From: JBDNFP01 sp041689775
GTDB taxonomy: Bacteria; Bacteroidota; Bacteroidia; Cytophagales; Spirosomataceae
DNA length: 26,083 nt
Assembly: GCA_041689775.1 (NCBI GenBank)
Contig: JBDNFP010000406.1
Location: 1-26,083, forward strand
Direction: 5' to 3'
Every line of letters starts with the position of its first letter. Position 1 is the first letter of the stretch. Positions 15,596-24,171 of this stretch are shown one piece after another. The position numbers were made by a program, and so were the translations under genes. The notes beneath the pieces were generated by a model. It was not told where the DNA came from. It made no database searches and saw nothing but the letters and a program-made list of their open reading frames with translations.

Positions 15596-16657
15596 CTAAG
15601 CCGGGAATACATCTTTTCGGATTGTTCCCGGCACTTCCAGAATAAGATTTTCTCCGTAGGCCGAAGCCGGCGTTTGATAACCGGTTTTCAATTCCCCGCT
15701 CAACACTTTTTTGGCAATAATGAGGCTACTATGGGCCGTGAGGGTATAGCCTTCCGGGGTTTGCAGTAACGCCGTGTAGGTTTGTCCGGCCGCATTTTGC
15801 ACGCTTCCCCATATCAGGCTCTTACCCGAAGTACGCGCTTCGTCATCCGGACCATTGATCCGATCAACCCGCGTTTGAATTTTTTTCTTGACAAAATCGG
15901 TGCGCAACAGCCTATTCCATAACCCTTGAAATTTAAGCATCGTATGCATGATCGGCTTTACTCCCGTGTAGGTTTCAATAGTGGGTATTCCCGTAGTATG
16001 GTAGGCGGTTGATACGTCACCCCAGGGAATAGTCATCACAAAATACTTCTTGCCATCCAACGTAAGCCAACGACTTTTGTGTCCTATTGGCTTGGGAACG
16101 ATGACGCCATTTTCACGAACGGCCCCCGGTTGTCCGAGACCTTCCACCATGGTACTAGCCGTACCGTGCGAAATACCTCCGCCAGAATTAACGAAAGCTA
16201 GTTGCAGATGCGTCGCGTCGGGGAGTTTATTTTTCAAGAAAAGTGCCGTACAATCCGTGGGAACAACGTCAAAACCAACTCCCGGCATCACCATGATTCC
16301 TGCATTCTCGGCCTTCCTGTTTAGTGTTTTCGCTAGCTCAAACACCGCTATTTCACCGGTAATATCGAGGTAGTGCGTGTTGGTAGCCAGGCAGGCTTCC
16401 AGCATCGGTAATGCCGTATGAATAAATGGCCCCGCCGCGTGAATGACCACCCGCACATCAGTCAGAACCTCCCGCAGTAATTCGGGTTGATTGAGTCCTA
16501 CTACTTTATAGGGAAGATTCAAATTAGCACCCATTTCTTTCAGAGCGACTTCGTTTCTCCCGGCCAGTAGTGGTTGTAGGCCATAGGTAGCACATAAGTC
16601 GGCAATGAGTCGGCCGGTGTATCCATTTGCACCGTAAACCAATAAGGTAGTTTTCAT
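15596..16657 (-). CDS. Saccharopine dehydrogenase-family oxidoreductase
   Basis: 353 residues from the Met at 16657; an in-frame start 11 codons upstream adds no family-like sequence. The N-terminal NAD(P) motif VYGANGYTG (7-15) starts a Rossmann fold, followed by VVIHAAGPF (about 79-87). A PGVGFDVVPTDC segment lies at about 133-144. This pattern is that of the saccharopine dehydrogenase NADP-binding/trans-acting enoyl reductase family, whose members have varied substrates. The substrate cannot be told from sequence. It sits on minus between proA and the M20 deacylase gene, whose start is divergent 120 bp away, so it is not part of either plus-strand unit. Confidence 0.8.
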   Translation of the reverse strand: MKTTLLVYGANGYTGRLIADLCATYGLQPLLAGRNEVALKEMGANLNLPYKVVGLNQPELLREVLTDVRVVIHAAGPFIHTALPMLEACLATNTHYLDITGEIAVFELAKTLNRKAENAGIMVMPGVGFDVVPTDCTALFLKNKLPDATHLQLAFVNSGGGISHGTASTMVEGLGQPGAVRENGVIVPKPIGHKSRWLTLDGKKYFVMTIPWGDVSTAYHTTGIPTIETYTGVKPIMHTMLKFQGLWNRLLRTDFVKKKIQTRVDRINGPDDEARTSGKSLIWGSVQNAAGQTYTALLQTPEGYTLTAHSSLIIAKKVLSGELKTGYQTPASAYGENLILEVPGTIRKDVFPA

Positions 16658-16739
16658 ATCATTTGTAGTAATTGAGGCAAGAAGAGACATTAAGCGTGGT
16701 AGGTCAACGACCTCACGCCTTCAAGTTCTACATTTTTTG

Positions 16740-16747
16740 TAGATTTG
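16740..16747 (+). promoter_or_regulatory. -7 box of the M20 deacylase gene
   Basis: TAGATTTG fits TAnnTTTG and ends 30 bp before the chosen start at 16778, the same distance seen for proB. No convincing TTTG -33 element lies about 20 bp upstream. Confidence 0.45.
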
Positions 16748-16777
16748 CCGCTACCACAATTTCGAAAACGCAGCTTC

Positions 16778-17863
16778 ATGGCTTCAACATACGCTACAAA
16801 TCAAATTTCATCGCTTACTCAGGATGCAACTGAATTGCTCAAAGCACTGATTTCTACCCCTTCATTCAGTAGGGAGGAAGAGCATACGGCACAGCACATT
16901 AAAAGTTTTTTGGATAAAAAAGGCATCCCATTTCAGGAGAAAAAAAATAACGTCTGGGCGTTGAACAAGCATTTTGATCCTGCCAAGCCAACTCTCCTGC
17001 TTAATTCTCACCACGATACCGTAAAGCCTAACCCTTCCTGGACTCTCGATCCTTTTGAGCCGCTGGTTCGTGAAGATAAATTGTATGGTTTGGGCAGTAA
17101 TGATGCCGGTGGCTGCCTGGTATCACTCATTGCTACGTTCTGTTATTTTTTCGACCGTAGCGATATGGCCTACAATATTGCACTAGCCACCACCGCCGAA
17201 GAAGAAATATCTGGTAAAGAAGGATTAGAGATTGTGGTACCCGAGCTTCCTCCTATTGCATTCGCGATCGTGGGCGAACCCACTCAAATGCACCTAGCCG
17301 TGGCCGAAAAAGGGCTATTGGTACTTGACTGCACCGCCCGCGGCCGGTCGGGACATGCCGCCCGGGAAGAAGGAGATAACGCCATCTACAAAGCACTGCG
17401 GGATATTGACTGGATCACTAACTACCGATTCCCGAAGGTATCGCCCACGCTAGGGCCCATCAAAATGTCGGTCACGATCATCAAGGCCGGCTCTCAACAT
17501 AATGTAGTACCCGATACCTGCGAATTTACCATTGATGTACGGGTGACGGAGCAATATTCGCTCGAAGAAATCATTGGGGTTATTCAGGCCCATGTGCAAT
17601 CAGAAGTAGAAGCCCGCTCGATCCGGCTTCGTCCATCCAATATACCCTTGGAGCACCCAATCGTGCAAGCCGGTATTTCGCTCGGTCGCAAAACATACGG
17701 CTCACCTACTACCTCTGATCAGGCACTACTCGATTGTCCTTCCCTGAAAATGGGACCCGGGCATTCCGAGCGCTCCCATACGGCCAACGAGTTTATTTAC
17801 CTCCACGAAATTCAGGAAGGTATTGCGCAGTATATCAGGATGCTTGAGATGGTGATGGCTTAA
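16778..17863 (+). CDS. M20 peptidase family, likely N-acyl(succinyl)citrulline deacylase
   Basis: 361 residues from the Met at 16778. All M20 metal and catalytic residues are seen: His78 and Asp80 (NSHHDTV), Asp109 (GSNDAGG), Glu141/Glu142 (TAEEE), Glu167 (VGEPT) and His334 (SERSHTANE). A dimerisation domain with RSGHAAR (190-196) lies between. In pathways using ArgF', carbamoylation precedes deacylation, so the substrate should be N-succinyl- or N-acetylcitrulline, giving citrulline for ArgG. This assignment rests on context. Succinyl-diaminopimelate desuccinylase is the main alternative. The stop overlaps the end of the converging minus-strand gene by 4 bp. Confidence 0.85.
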   Translation: MASTYATNQISSLTQDATELLKALISTPSFSREEEHTAQHIKSFLDKKGIPFQEKKNNVWALNKHFDPAKPTLLLNSHHDTVKPNPSWTLDPFEPLVREDKLYGLGSNDAGGCLVSLIATFCYFFDRSDMAYNIALATTAEEEISGKEGLEIVVPELPPIAFAIVGEPTQMHLAVAEKGLLVLDCTARGRSGHAAREEGDNAIYKALRDIDWITNYRFPKVSPTLGPIKMSVTIIKAGSQHNVVPDTCEFTIDVRVTEQYSLEEIIGVIQAHVQSEVEARSIRLRPSNIPLEHPIVQAGISLGRKTYGSPTTSDQALLDCPSLKMGPGHSERSHTANEFIYLHEIQEGIAQYIRMLEMVMA

Positions 17864-18705
17864 TCTGATTGGGAAGAATGATCCTGCTTTTTGAGAAGAC
17901 AAGCCAGCGTAAAATGGTGCGAAACCCCCAGTTGAGGGTGAGTGGTAAAAGCATAATCGATGGCAAAGGTATTCCCCTTGAAACCCATCCCAAAGTGATT
18001 GGTATAAGGCTTGGTAGCAATGCCCGTTCGTAGGAAAACCTGCTTTACTACCTCGTACTCTAAGCCAGCCCGAATCGAGGCCGGATATTCCGTGTCCTTG
18101 ACCAACTCTGATGTCAGCCGCACCGCAGCGGTAGGAAGGTAGGCAAACCCTACCCGGAGAATGGTGGGTATTCGCTCAGCACTTTCCCCGGATGGTCCAC
18201 TGCGAGTAAGGTTATAAATATGAGCTCCCATGTAGACCGTTGAACTCAGCTGAGCAATACCCCCCATTTCCATTACCAAGGCCTTCTTACTCAAAGCCAA
18301 GGAAGGCGCATTGATGGCTATTTGGCGGTAATTAATCCGCAGCCCGAGGCTGATCCGGTTGATCCGGTGCGCGGCTCCAACGCCGAACGAAAGCTCGTTA
18401 TACAGTTTATCACCAAACCGTTGAACCGAAAACCCGGCCGCAAGATCTTCATTGAGGGGTATCACAGACCCAACCGACAGTGTACTCAGCCCGTCGAAAC
18501 CATAGTAAGAATGGTAGGAGGCAAAGCCAGATACGTCGCGCACATCAGCGATACCAGCTATATTATTAACGACGGCATATTGATCTGATAACGCCACAAC
18601 AGCCTGACCCATACCGCGCGATCTGGCTCCAATTGGAAAGCCATTATCTCCCGCGCAGGCCATAAAGGGCCAGAGCAACAGCCATACTAGACGTTTGGAT
18701 AGCAC
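17860..18705 (-). CDS. PorV/PorQ-like outer-membrane barrel protein
   Basis: 281 residues with a signal peptide (hydrophobic 6-16, cleavage near ACAG). The mature N-terminus GARSRGMGQAVVALSDQYAVVNNIAGIA matches the pattern of the PorV/PorQ/UPF0164 family (GAR..GMG.A..A..D....NPAG). The rest alternates polar and hydrophobic strands typical of a FadL-like barrel. PorV takes part in type IX secretion, and PorQ-like relatives have less clear roles. No other secretion genes are nearby, so a link to type IX secretion is only family-based. The C-terminus is unusual in ending with a charged tail (KKQDHSSQSD) instead of an aromatic residue. It ends 4 bp inside the converging deacylase gene. The 417-residue gene upstream ends 6 bp before its start on the same strand. 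Confidence 0.7.
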   Translation of the reverse strand: MLSKRLVWLLLWPFMACAGDNGFPIGARSRGMGQAVVALSDQYAVVNNIAGIADVRDVSGFASYHSYYGFDGLSTLSVGSVIPLNEDLAAGFSVQRFGDKLYNELSFGVGAAHRINRISLGLRINYRQIAINAPSLALSKKALVMEMGGIAQLSSTVYMGAHIYNLTRSGPSGESAERIPTILRVGFAYLPTAAVRLTSELVKDTEYPASIRAGLEYEVVKQVFLRTGIATKPYTNHFGMGFKGNTFAIDYAFTTHPQLGVSHHFTLACLLKKQDHSSQSD

Positions 18706-18711
18706 CCGTGA

Positions 18712-19965
18712 CTAGTTAAATTTACGCTTCACGGTAGCCATCAAGTCATTTACCGCATCACTGCTCATATCCCAGAAGTACTTCGAGGCAAATTTGTAGG
18801 AGAGAAGATCCCTAGCTTCATCAAAAGTAGCGGCCGTATCAAGCTCCCGGATTGCCTCATCAAACGCATCACTACTCTTATTGAACAATTGATTGACGAA
18901 CATAAAACGCTGTCCAAGGGCTATACTACTCAGGATACTATCTACTTTCACCTGCACACTACCGTATTTCGACTCTTCGGACTGCTCTGGCAAATCTACC
19001 TTGAACCGGCTATTGAGGGTATTATTTCCCACCGAGGTTGAGACAGGAGGCGTAGCTGGTGTCTTTGAATCAGAAAACATCGGTTGTGGGGGGCGGTACA
19101 TCGGTTCTGGCTGTACCGATGGCGCGGGTGGAGGAGTCGGGGTTTCCTGAACCGGCGGAACAGCCTGGGGCGGCGCTGATGGCTGGGGTGATTCGGGGTT
19201 GACAGGATAAAATTTTGGTTTAGATTCGGGCTGGTTAGGCCGGGCGGGAGCGGACTCAGTATCAGTGTAGGAGTCGAGGGCCGTATCAAAAAACGACTTC
19301 TTGCCAGCTTCAGATGAATCGGAGTCTGCAGGCGGCGCTAGACTGGGAACAATCGATGCTACATCCAACGGCAGTACGCTCGAAAACTCGTCTACGAAAG
19401 GCGTCTGATCATCAAGAGAAGTACCTTCTTTAACAATACTCAGTAGCCAGTTCAGGGTTTGGTTCACGTACACATACTCAGAACCACTATCAGTCAGGCA
19501 TAATGCCAGCGCTTTCGCAACCCCGCTATGAATATGGGTATACTTGATAAGCTTTTGAGCCGCATCCGAATCAAAGACAAAATTCGGTAAAGTCCGTAGC
19601 TGTCCATCGAAGTACTCTTCGGGATCCAGCAATAACCGGATAGCGTCCGAAGTAGATTTGACCAACAACGATTCCAGATCTTCGCGTTTGATGGCAATAT
19701 ATTGCGACACGGTATTCATAAATGCCTTCATGGCATTTACGACTTCTTCCTTTTCAAAATCAAAATAAGGACTTCGAAATGCCTGAGCATCTGCCTGCCA
19801 TTGTTCAAATAGCCGACTGATTATTCCAAGGTTAACCTGCCTCGAAGGAGTAAGGGAGAGTAGCTCATGCCCGCTAATCACTGATTTACTAGCATAAAAA
19901 TCATCGAGAATTTTTGACGTAAAATCGGCCGAGTATTGTTTCAGCGCTGCTTGATTCAGTTTCAT
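18712..19965 (-). CDS. Unrecognised 417-residue protein with Pro-rich linker
   Basis: I do not recognise a family. Using the Met at 19965 (a Met at 19971 is equally possible), an N-terminal helical part (about 1-215) is rich in Leu/Asp/Glu and has no signal peptide. Then comes a low-complexity Pro/Ser/Gln-rich linker (about 230-320, with repeated PxPP and PQP units). A C-terminal domain (about 325-417) is again helical and ends VKRKFN. A cytoplasmic scaffold or adaptor is possible but unproven. The open frame runs further upstream to 20037, without resemblance to coding sequence. It is divergent from thymidine kinase, with 112 bp between starts, and ends 6 bp before the PorV-like gene, so those two are probably co-transcribed. 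Confidence 0.8.
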   Translation of the reverse strand: MKLNQAALKQYSADFTSKILDDFYASKSVISGHELLSLTPSRQVNLGIISRLFEQWQADAQAFRSPYFDFEKEEVVNAMKAFMNTVSQYIAIKREDLESLLVKSTSDAIRLLLDPEEYFDGQLRTLPNFVFDSDAAQKLIKYTHIHSGVAKALALCLTDSGSEYVYVNQTLNWLLSIVKEGTSLDDQTPFVDEFSSVLPLDVASIVPSLAPPADSDSSEAGKKSFFDTALDSYTDTESAPARPNQPESKPKFYPVNPESPQPSAPPQAVPPVQETPTPPPAPSVQPEPMYRPPQPMFSDSKTPATPPVSTSVGNNTLNSRFKVDLPEQSEESKYGSVQVKVDSILSSIALGQRFMFVNQLFNKSSDAFDEAIRELDTAATFDEARDLLSYKFASKYFWDMSSDAVNDLMATVKRKFN

Positions 19966-20012
19966 AGACATAACGGATTCGAGGGTATTAAAGGAGCGTG
20001 TTGTTAAAAAAA

Positions 20013-20020
20013 TATGTTTG
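20013..20020 (+). promoter_or_regulatory. tdk: Candidate -7 box for thymidine kinase
   Basis: TATGTTTG fits TAnnTTTG and lies 57 bp before the tdk start, in the 112-bp region between tdk and the divergent gene. The -33 element is not clear. Confidence 0.4.
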
Positions 20021-20077
20021 CTTTGTGAAAATATCAAAAAACAGGCGACTTTTTAATCGATACCAATATACTAAACA

Positions 20078-20680
20078 ATGTTTATCGAACCTTCCCGAAG
20101 AAAGGAAATTCTGAATCCGCGCACTGGCTGGATCGAAGTTATCTGTGGATCAATGTTTTCTGGCAAAACAGAAGAACTAATCCGTCGCTTAAACCGTGCC
20201 AAGATTGCCCGGCAAAAAGTAGAAATTTTCAAGCCTGCTTTTGACAAACGCTACCACGACGAAGACATTGTTTCACACAATGAAAATTCCATCCGGTCAA
20301 CGCCGGTTCAGACAGCCTCCGAAATACTATTGCTGGCAGGAAATTGTGAAGTAGTGGGATTGGACGAAACTCAGTTTTTTGATGATACCATATTGGAGGT
20401 ATGCAACAGCCTGGCCAATAACGGGAAGCGCGTTATTATAGCCGGACTGGATATGGATTACAAAGGAAAACCTTTTGGTTGCATGCCTCAGCTCATGAGT
20501 GTCGCTGAATACGTGACCAAGGTACACGCCATTTGTGTGGTGTGCGGAGATGTAGCTTCCCACTCGTACCGAACTTCTCCCTCCGAAGAGCAGGTACTAT
20601 TGGGCGAAACAGACGCCTACGAAGCCCGTTGCCGATGCTGTTTTAATCTCGGGGAAAGGGTAGTTAAGACTACTTATTGA
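20078..20680 (+). CDS. tdk: Thymidine kinase
   Basis: 200 residues, type II Tdk. P-loop GSMFSGKTEE (24-33), base catalyst Glu97 in LDETQFF, and the lasso region that binds thymidine (about 150-200) with a structural zinc site: Cys153 and Cys156 (CVVC) with Cys185 and Cys188 (CRCC). It phosphorylates thymidine or deoxyuridine with ATP in pyrimidine salvage. The N-terminal leader of 16 residues before GWIEVICG is common in Bacteroidota homologues. It converges with the GreA-like gene, 6 bp apart, so each depends on readthrough or overlapping termination. A TAnnTTTG box lies 57 bp upstream. Confidence 0.96.
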   Translation: MFIEPSRRKEILNPRTGWIEVICGSMFSGKTEELIRRLNRAKIARQKVEIFKPAFDKRYHDEDIVSHNENSIRSTPVQTASEILLLAGNCEVVGLDETQFFDDTILEVCNSLANNGKRVIIAGLDMDYKGKPFGCMPQLMSVAEYVTKVHAICVVCGDVASHSYRTSPSEEQVLLGETDAYEARCRCCFNLGERVVKTTY

Positions 20681-20686
20681 TGCTTA

Positions 20687-21145
20687 TCAGGAAATTTCCT
20701 CAATGGTGTAAGTCCGGACATTCAGGGTGAAACTATCCCCCACTTTTTTATTTTCCATCGCTGCGAAGATCGGAGATGCGGTAGATATACCTTGAATTTC
20801 CTGGTCATCACTTTTAAACTCACCGCTCACCCCTATCAGGAATGTGACTTTATCAGTGACTACCAGCGCTCCGGACGTTACGGTATCGATCCTGGACGAA
20901 AAATTAACCCGATTGAACATGGCCGCTGACTCTTCCAGAAACTCAAAGTGAGATTGTAGATCAGACATTTCGTTCAATGTTCCCTGACTAGTCGAATCGT
21001 AGGATTCACTCATATTATCGTCAGCATTTACACCGGCGGCTTTCCGAAGAAGACGCCTTTCATCCTGAACACCGGCTAAACGTTTGTTCAGGTGATTTTT
21101 GCAATTTTCTACGATTTTTTTCTTTCTTTCTGCTGTATTGATCAT
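20687..21145 (-). CDS. GreA/GreB-like transcription factor family protein
   Basis: 152 residues. The C-terminal half (about 85-152) has the FKBP-like GreA/GreB pattern: VTFLIGV, then ISTASPIFAAMENKKVGDSFTLNVRTYTIEEI, close to the SPIARALIGKKEGD...V consensus. The N-terminal part is charged and helical, with an acidic stretch near 42-50 (DDNMSESYD) in place of the canonical coiled-coil tip D..E motif, so RNA-cleavage activity is uncertain. Such proteins are often mislabelled in Bacteroidota. It would act on RNA polymerase through the secondary channel. It converges with tdk. Confidence is higher for the domain than for the function. Confidence 0.7.
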   Translation of the reverse strand: MINTAERKKKIVENCKNHLNKRLAGVQDERRLLRKAAGVNADDNMSESYDSTSQGTLNEMSDLQSHFEFLEESAAMFNRVNFSSRIDTVTSGALVVTDKVTFLIGVSGEFKSDDQEIQGISTASPIFAAMENKKVGDSFTLNVRTYTIEEIS

Positions 21146-21226
21146 GATTGATGATTTTAAATGAATGATATGTCATGCATGATAAAAATAGTGTGCCCGG
21201 AATACCTGGAAACCATAAACTCTACC

Positions 21227-21273
21227 AATAAAAACGCTTCCAACAAACCCTTTTAGGGGATATTGGAAGCGTT
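21227..21273 (-). terminator. Rho-independent terminator of the S9 peptidase gene
   Basis: Perfect 11-bp arms (21233-21243 and 21263-21273) with extra CCC/GGGG pairing inside the loop. On minus the stem is followed by a U-rich run (21229-21234 read in reverse), placing it 22-68 bp past the peptidase stop. Confidence 0.8.
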
Positions 21274-21294
21274 GAAGGAGGTACTGAGCTTAAC

Positions 21295-23460
21295 TTATGG
21301 CGCTACGTAACGTTCAAAAAACTCGTAAATCCGGAGAATGCGGTCAATGCGCTGACGGGTATTTCCCGCCCTGCTCAACTCATGGGTCGCCCCGGGCATC
21401 CGCACGTACTCCACCTCTTTTCCAAGTATTTTCAGACTTTTATAAAGTAGTTCACTCTGAATCACCCCCGTGCGGAGGTCGTTCTCCCCGTGCTTGATTA
21501 GGAGTGGTGTGTTGATCTTATCGACAAAGGTCTGGGGAGAATTAGCCAGCATGGAAGCCGCCGCCTCTTCCTCCCAGGGATAGCCACCAAAGTAACCCGG
21601 GACCAGACGCCACGCGTTTCCTTCGCCCATGAAGGTGGTGAGCTCATACACTCCGCGCTGAGCAAACGCCGCCTTAAAACGATTATCGTGCGCCACGATC
21701 CAGGCAGTGAGGTAGCCGGCGTAAGACCCTCCCGTAATGACCTGCCGGTTGGTATCAACCCAAGGAGCCTTAGCGGCGTCAGTAGTGGCGGCCAATACAT
21801 CTTCGGCGGGGCCGGTACCCCAGTCGCGGTAGTTGGCTTTCATGAAATCAACTCCGTAACCACCCGATCCACGCGGATTGGCATAAACAACCCCATATCC
21901 CTGTGCGCAAAAGAACTGAAGCTCGTGCCACATCGAAGCCTCCCCCGGCCCCCACATAGCCGTGGGGCCACCGTGCATTTGGAGCAACAGTGGGTATTCC
22001 TTACCCGACTCCATCGCGGTCGGCTTCATGATCCAATACTCAATGGTTTGCCCTTTGGAATTTTTCAACGTCCGCCGTTCGGGGTAGCTCAATAGCCTAG
22101 TACTCACCCATTCGGAGTTATGCTTACTCACTACCGTCTGGTTTTTAAACGCCAAGTCCGCTTTATAAAGCTCAGAGGGATTAGCAACCTCAGTTTTTGC
22201 AAAGAGTACTACTTTACCCGAAACAGCAAAGTCCGTTACCCCGCTCGTAAAGTCAGTAAGTCTTTCAATTTTATTGGTCAACACATCCATTCGAAAAGCG
22301 GGCACTCCCCCATCCGACGAGGCCGTGAAGTAAAGACCTTTGCTATCAGTGGCCCAGGTGAGGCTACCCGGTGAACGATCAAAAGGAGAAATCAGAGGCT
22401 TGGCCGATGAGGTTAGATTCAATACGCCCACATGGCCCTGATCTAAGGTAGCTGGCTTATTGGGAGCCAACGATGTCACAAAGGCCAAATAACGCCCATC
22501 GGGCGAAATAGTCGGCTGACTGAATGTTCGTTCGGTGTCGGTCAAAAGGGTCATCCAACCGCTACCGTCAGCGTTAAGCCGTACAATGCGGCTACGCCGG
22601 GAACGGTCGGGATGTTCGAGGCTATCGCCCTGAGTGACCATCAACACGTTGCCATCTGGGGTCCAATCGGCTTGTCCGTAGCTGTAATACCCCTTAGTTA
22701 AGGGTTTGGCCACGGCCTTCGAGGCTACATCAATCGTAAAAAGGTGCCCAAAAGAAAGCTCAGGCTGAGTGGTAGACTCCGCCTGAAAGTTGAGGCGATT
22801 GATCACCTTAGCTTTTTTATCTTCGGTATCTTTTTGCAGGAAGGCCCTGATTTCTGCCAATGATCCGTCAGGATTTGCTTTTGTGTTCTTGGGGGTATTG
22901 ACAAAAGAGTTGTCAGCAAAACCTGGTTTTTCCAACGACCAAACGGGTAGTTCTTTCTTAGGGTTCAGAACCGAGTCTTTGAGCATTTCGCTCATCGAGA
23001 GTCCCGCCGAGAACAGAATCTTCTTCCCATCCGGCGACCACCGAGGGCTACTCGCTCCGTACGCACTGCTGGTTAGTTGCCAGGCTTCTCCGCCACTGAG
23101 TGGCAGCACAAAAACTTGGCTATTGTCCTTGGCCTTACGCACAAACGCCAGCTTACTACCATCTGGCGACCAAGCAGGCTGGCTAGCACTTTCGGCCCCG
23201 TAGGTAAGTGCCCGTGGTTCTGAGGTCGATTCCAGCTCTACTAGGTACAGGTGAGTTTTGTATTCGTACTCAAACGTAGCTCCGTCGACGGGCTCGGTGG
23301 TAGTAAGGGTATACACCGCTTGCTTACCCGTAGGCGAAATACTTATAGAACCGATCTGTTTGATCTTCGTGAGATCAGATACTTTGATTTTTTCTTTGGC
23401 TTGCCCAAAGACCGTAACTGATAGAATGGTCCAGCAAAAAAGGAGATACACGTATTTCAT
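21295..23460 (-). CDS. S9 family prolyl oligopeptidase-like peptidase
   Basis: 721 residues. A signal peptide (4-19, ending VFGQA) sends it to the periplasm. The N-terminal half (about 40-440) is a beta-propeller of PD40/TolB-like repeats with SPDG(K/R) motifs recurring (SPDGSKL, SPDGKKI, TPDGNVL, SPDGRYL). The C-terminal alpha/beta hydrolase has Ser579 in GGSYAGYLTAW, Asp661 in HGENDLRTG and His693 in GATHELSRA, a complete triad. Such enzymes (dipeptidyl or acylaminoacyl peptidases) cleave short peptides. It stands alone, with its own terminator downstream and a terminator upstream (23510-23538). The exact substrate is not predictable. Confidence 0.93.
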   Translation of the reverse strand: MKYVYLLFCWTILSVTVFGQAKEKIKVSDLTKIKQIGSISISPTGKQAVYTLTTTEPVDGATFEYEYKTHLYLVELESTSEPRALTYGAESASQPAWSPDGSKLAFVRKAKDNSQVFVLPLSGGEAWQLTSSAYGASSPRWSPDGKKILFSAGLSMSEMLKDSVLNPKKELPVWSLEKPGFADNSFVNTPKNTKANPDGSLAEIRAFLQKDTEDKKAKVINRLNFQAESTTQPELSFGHLFTIDVASKAVAKPLTKGYYSYGQADWTPDGNVLMVTQGDSLEHPDRSRRSRIVRLNADGSGWMTLLTDTERTFSQPTISPDGRYLAFVTSLAPNKPATLDQGHVGVLNLTSSAKPLISPFDRSPGSLTWATDSKGLYFTASSDGGVPAFRMDVLTNKIERLTDFTSGVTDFAVSGKVVLFAKTEVANPSELYKADLAFKNQTVVSKHNSEWVSTRLLSYPERRTLKNSKGQTIEYWIMKPTAMESGKEYPLLLQMHGGPTAMWGPGEASMWHELQFFCAQGYGVVYANPRGSGGYGVDFMKANYRDWGTGPAEDVLAATTDAAKAPWVDTNRQVITGGSYAGYLTAWIVAHDNRFKAAFAQRGVYELTTFMGEGNAWRLVPGYFGGYPWEEEAAASMLANSPQTFVDKINTPLLIKHGENDLRTGVIQSELLYKSLKILGKEVEYVRMPGATHELSRAGNTRQRIDRILRIYEFFERYVAP

Positions 23461-23509
23461 GATGAAGTTTTAAGGAGTTTTAGTGACGAAAGATACTAAA
23501 AGCTAGCAC

Positions 23510-23538
23510 AAAAAAAGAGGCCGCTGGTTGGCGACCTC
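23510..23538 (-). terminator. Rho-independent terminator downstream of the decayed cassette
   Basis: Stem GAGG-x-CGC / GCG-x-CCTC (23517-23538) with one mismatch. On minus it is followed by seven U (23510-23516). It ends minus-strand transcription from the cassette region before the peptidase gene, which starts 50 bp later. Confidence 0.75.
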
Positions 23539-23675
23539 ACTGAGCTCTATTTCCCAATGAGATTATTTTAGGAATTTACATGATTCATGACGCTTTTGTA
23601 GAGTTCACGCCGTTGCTTGGCTCTGTATAGTAACCACTATGATGTAGCCCTCTGGGCGGGCGAAGTAAGAACGAA

Positions 23676-23925
23676 TCAAAACTCCCCTTTATAGGCAAGC
23701 GGAACTACCACAATAGGATGCACTTTTTTGAATTTACTTTCCTTGGCAAGATCCCACGGTGGGCTTAGGGTAGTCCAGATCAAATTGAGATACCGCTTCT
23801 CCAAAATCCATGGGTAGCTCAAAACGATAGCCATCATGCTCAATCGGGGTTGGCGCACCACGGTACACCAACCAGTCGATTGATAGCAGAGTCAGAAGTA
23901 GGAAAAATATCTTCTTTTTGGCCAT
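23676..23925 (-). pseudogene. Decayed paralogue of the small membrane-anchored protein gene
   Basis: The first 48 residues, beginning MAKKKIFFLLLTLL, match the intact gene at 24172-24759 (TM segment, then YR, PT-IEH-GY-F-LP-DF-EAV). The reading frame closes early at 23734. In a second frame to 23676, the residues KFKKVHPIVVVPL and YKG weakly resemble the region near residues 117-134 of the intact protein, which implies an internal deletion of roughly 60 residues plus a frameshift and a lost C-terminus. The Cys of the intact copy (YRCSP) is Gly here. It is therefore a dead copy, not a working gene. Upstream it also keeps the last codons of the larger neighbour gene. Confidence 0.72.
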
Positions 23926-23937
23926 TGAAGTGATGGT

Positions 23938-24001
23938 TTTACAATTGATTGGTTTGCTTCCTTATTTACATTTGGCTGTCCATTTGCAAGACCCTATCCA
24001 T
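23938..24001 (-). pseudogene. Remnant of the 3' end of the DUF6973-like gene
   Basis: This segment matches the last part of the gene at 24773-25936: the final codons (for RK, then TNQL and stop) are kept, as are the ATGGATA and ATGGACAG stretches before them. Relative to the intact gene it lacks about 27 bp and then 2 bp, which breaks the frame. It lies directly upstream of the decayed small gene, in the same order and spacing as the intact pair. Confidence 0.65.
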
Positions 24002-24114
24002 TCATTTTCCTAAAAGAAGGCTGATAAAATCATCGTGAGCCTGATGTTAATTCAGCAATATACGCTTTTAGGTACCCGCCCACTTGAAAAGTTCAGGTTG
24101 CTATAACTTCCATT

Positions 24115-24158
24115 TAGCCGGGTTTGCAGTTTCCGCAGAAAAACCACAAACCCGGCTA
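24115..24158 (-). terminator. 12-bp hairpin after the small membrane-anchored gene
   Basis: Perfect arms 24115-24126 and 24147-24158 around a 20-base loop, beginning 14 bp past the stop at 24172. No good U run follows on minus, so termination may be weak. Confidence 0.5.
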
Positions 24159-24171
24159 TCATACATAACAA

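Noticed and set aside
21160..21185. Short palindrome around TCATGCATGA upstream of the GreA-like gene
   Set aside because: A 10-bp self-complementary run is expected by chance in AT-rich DNA; no second copy or promoter context was found.
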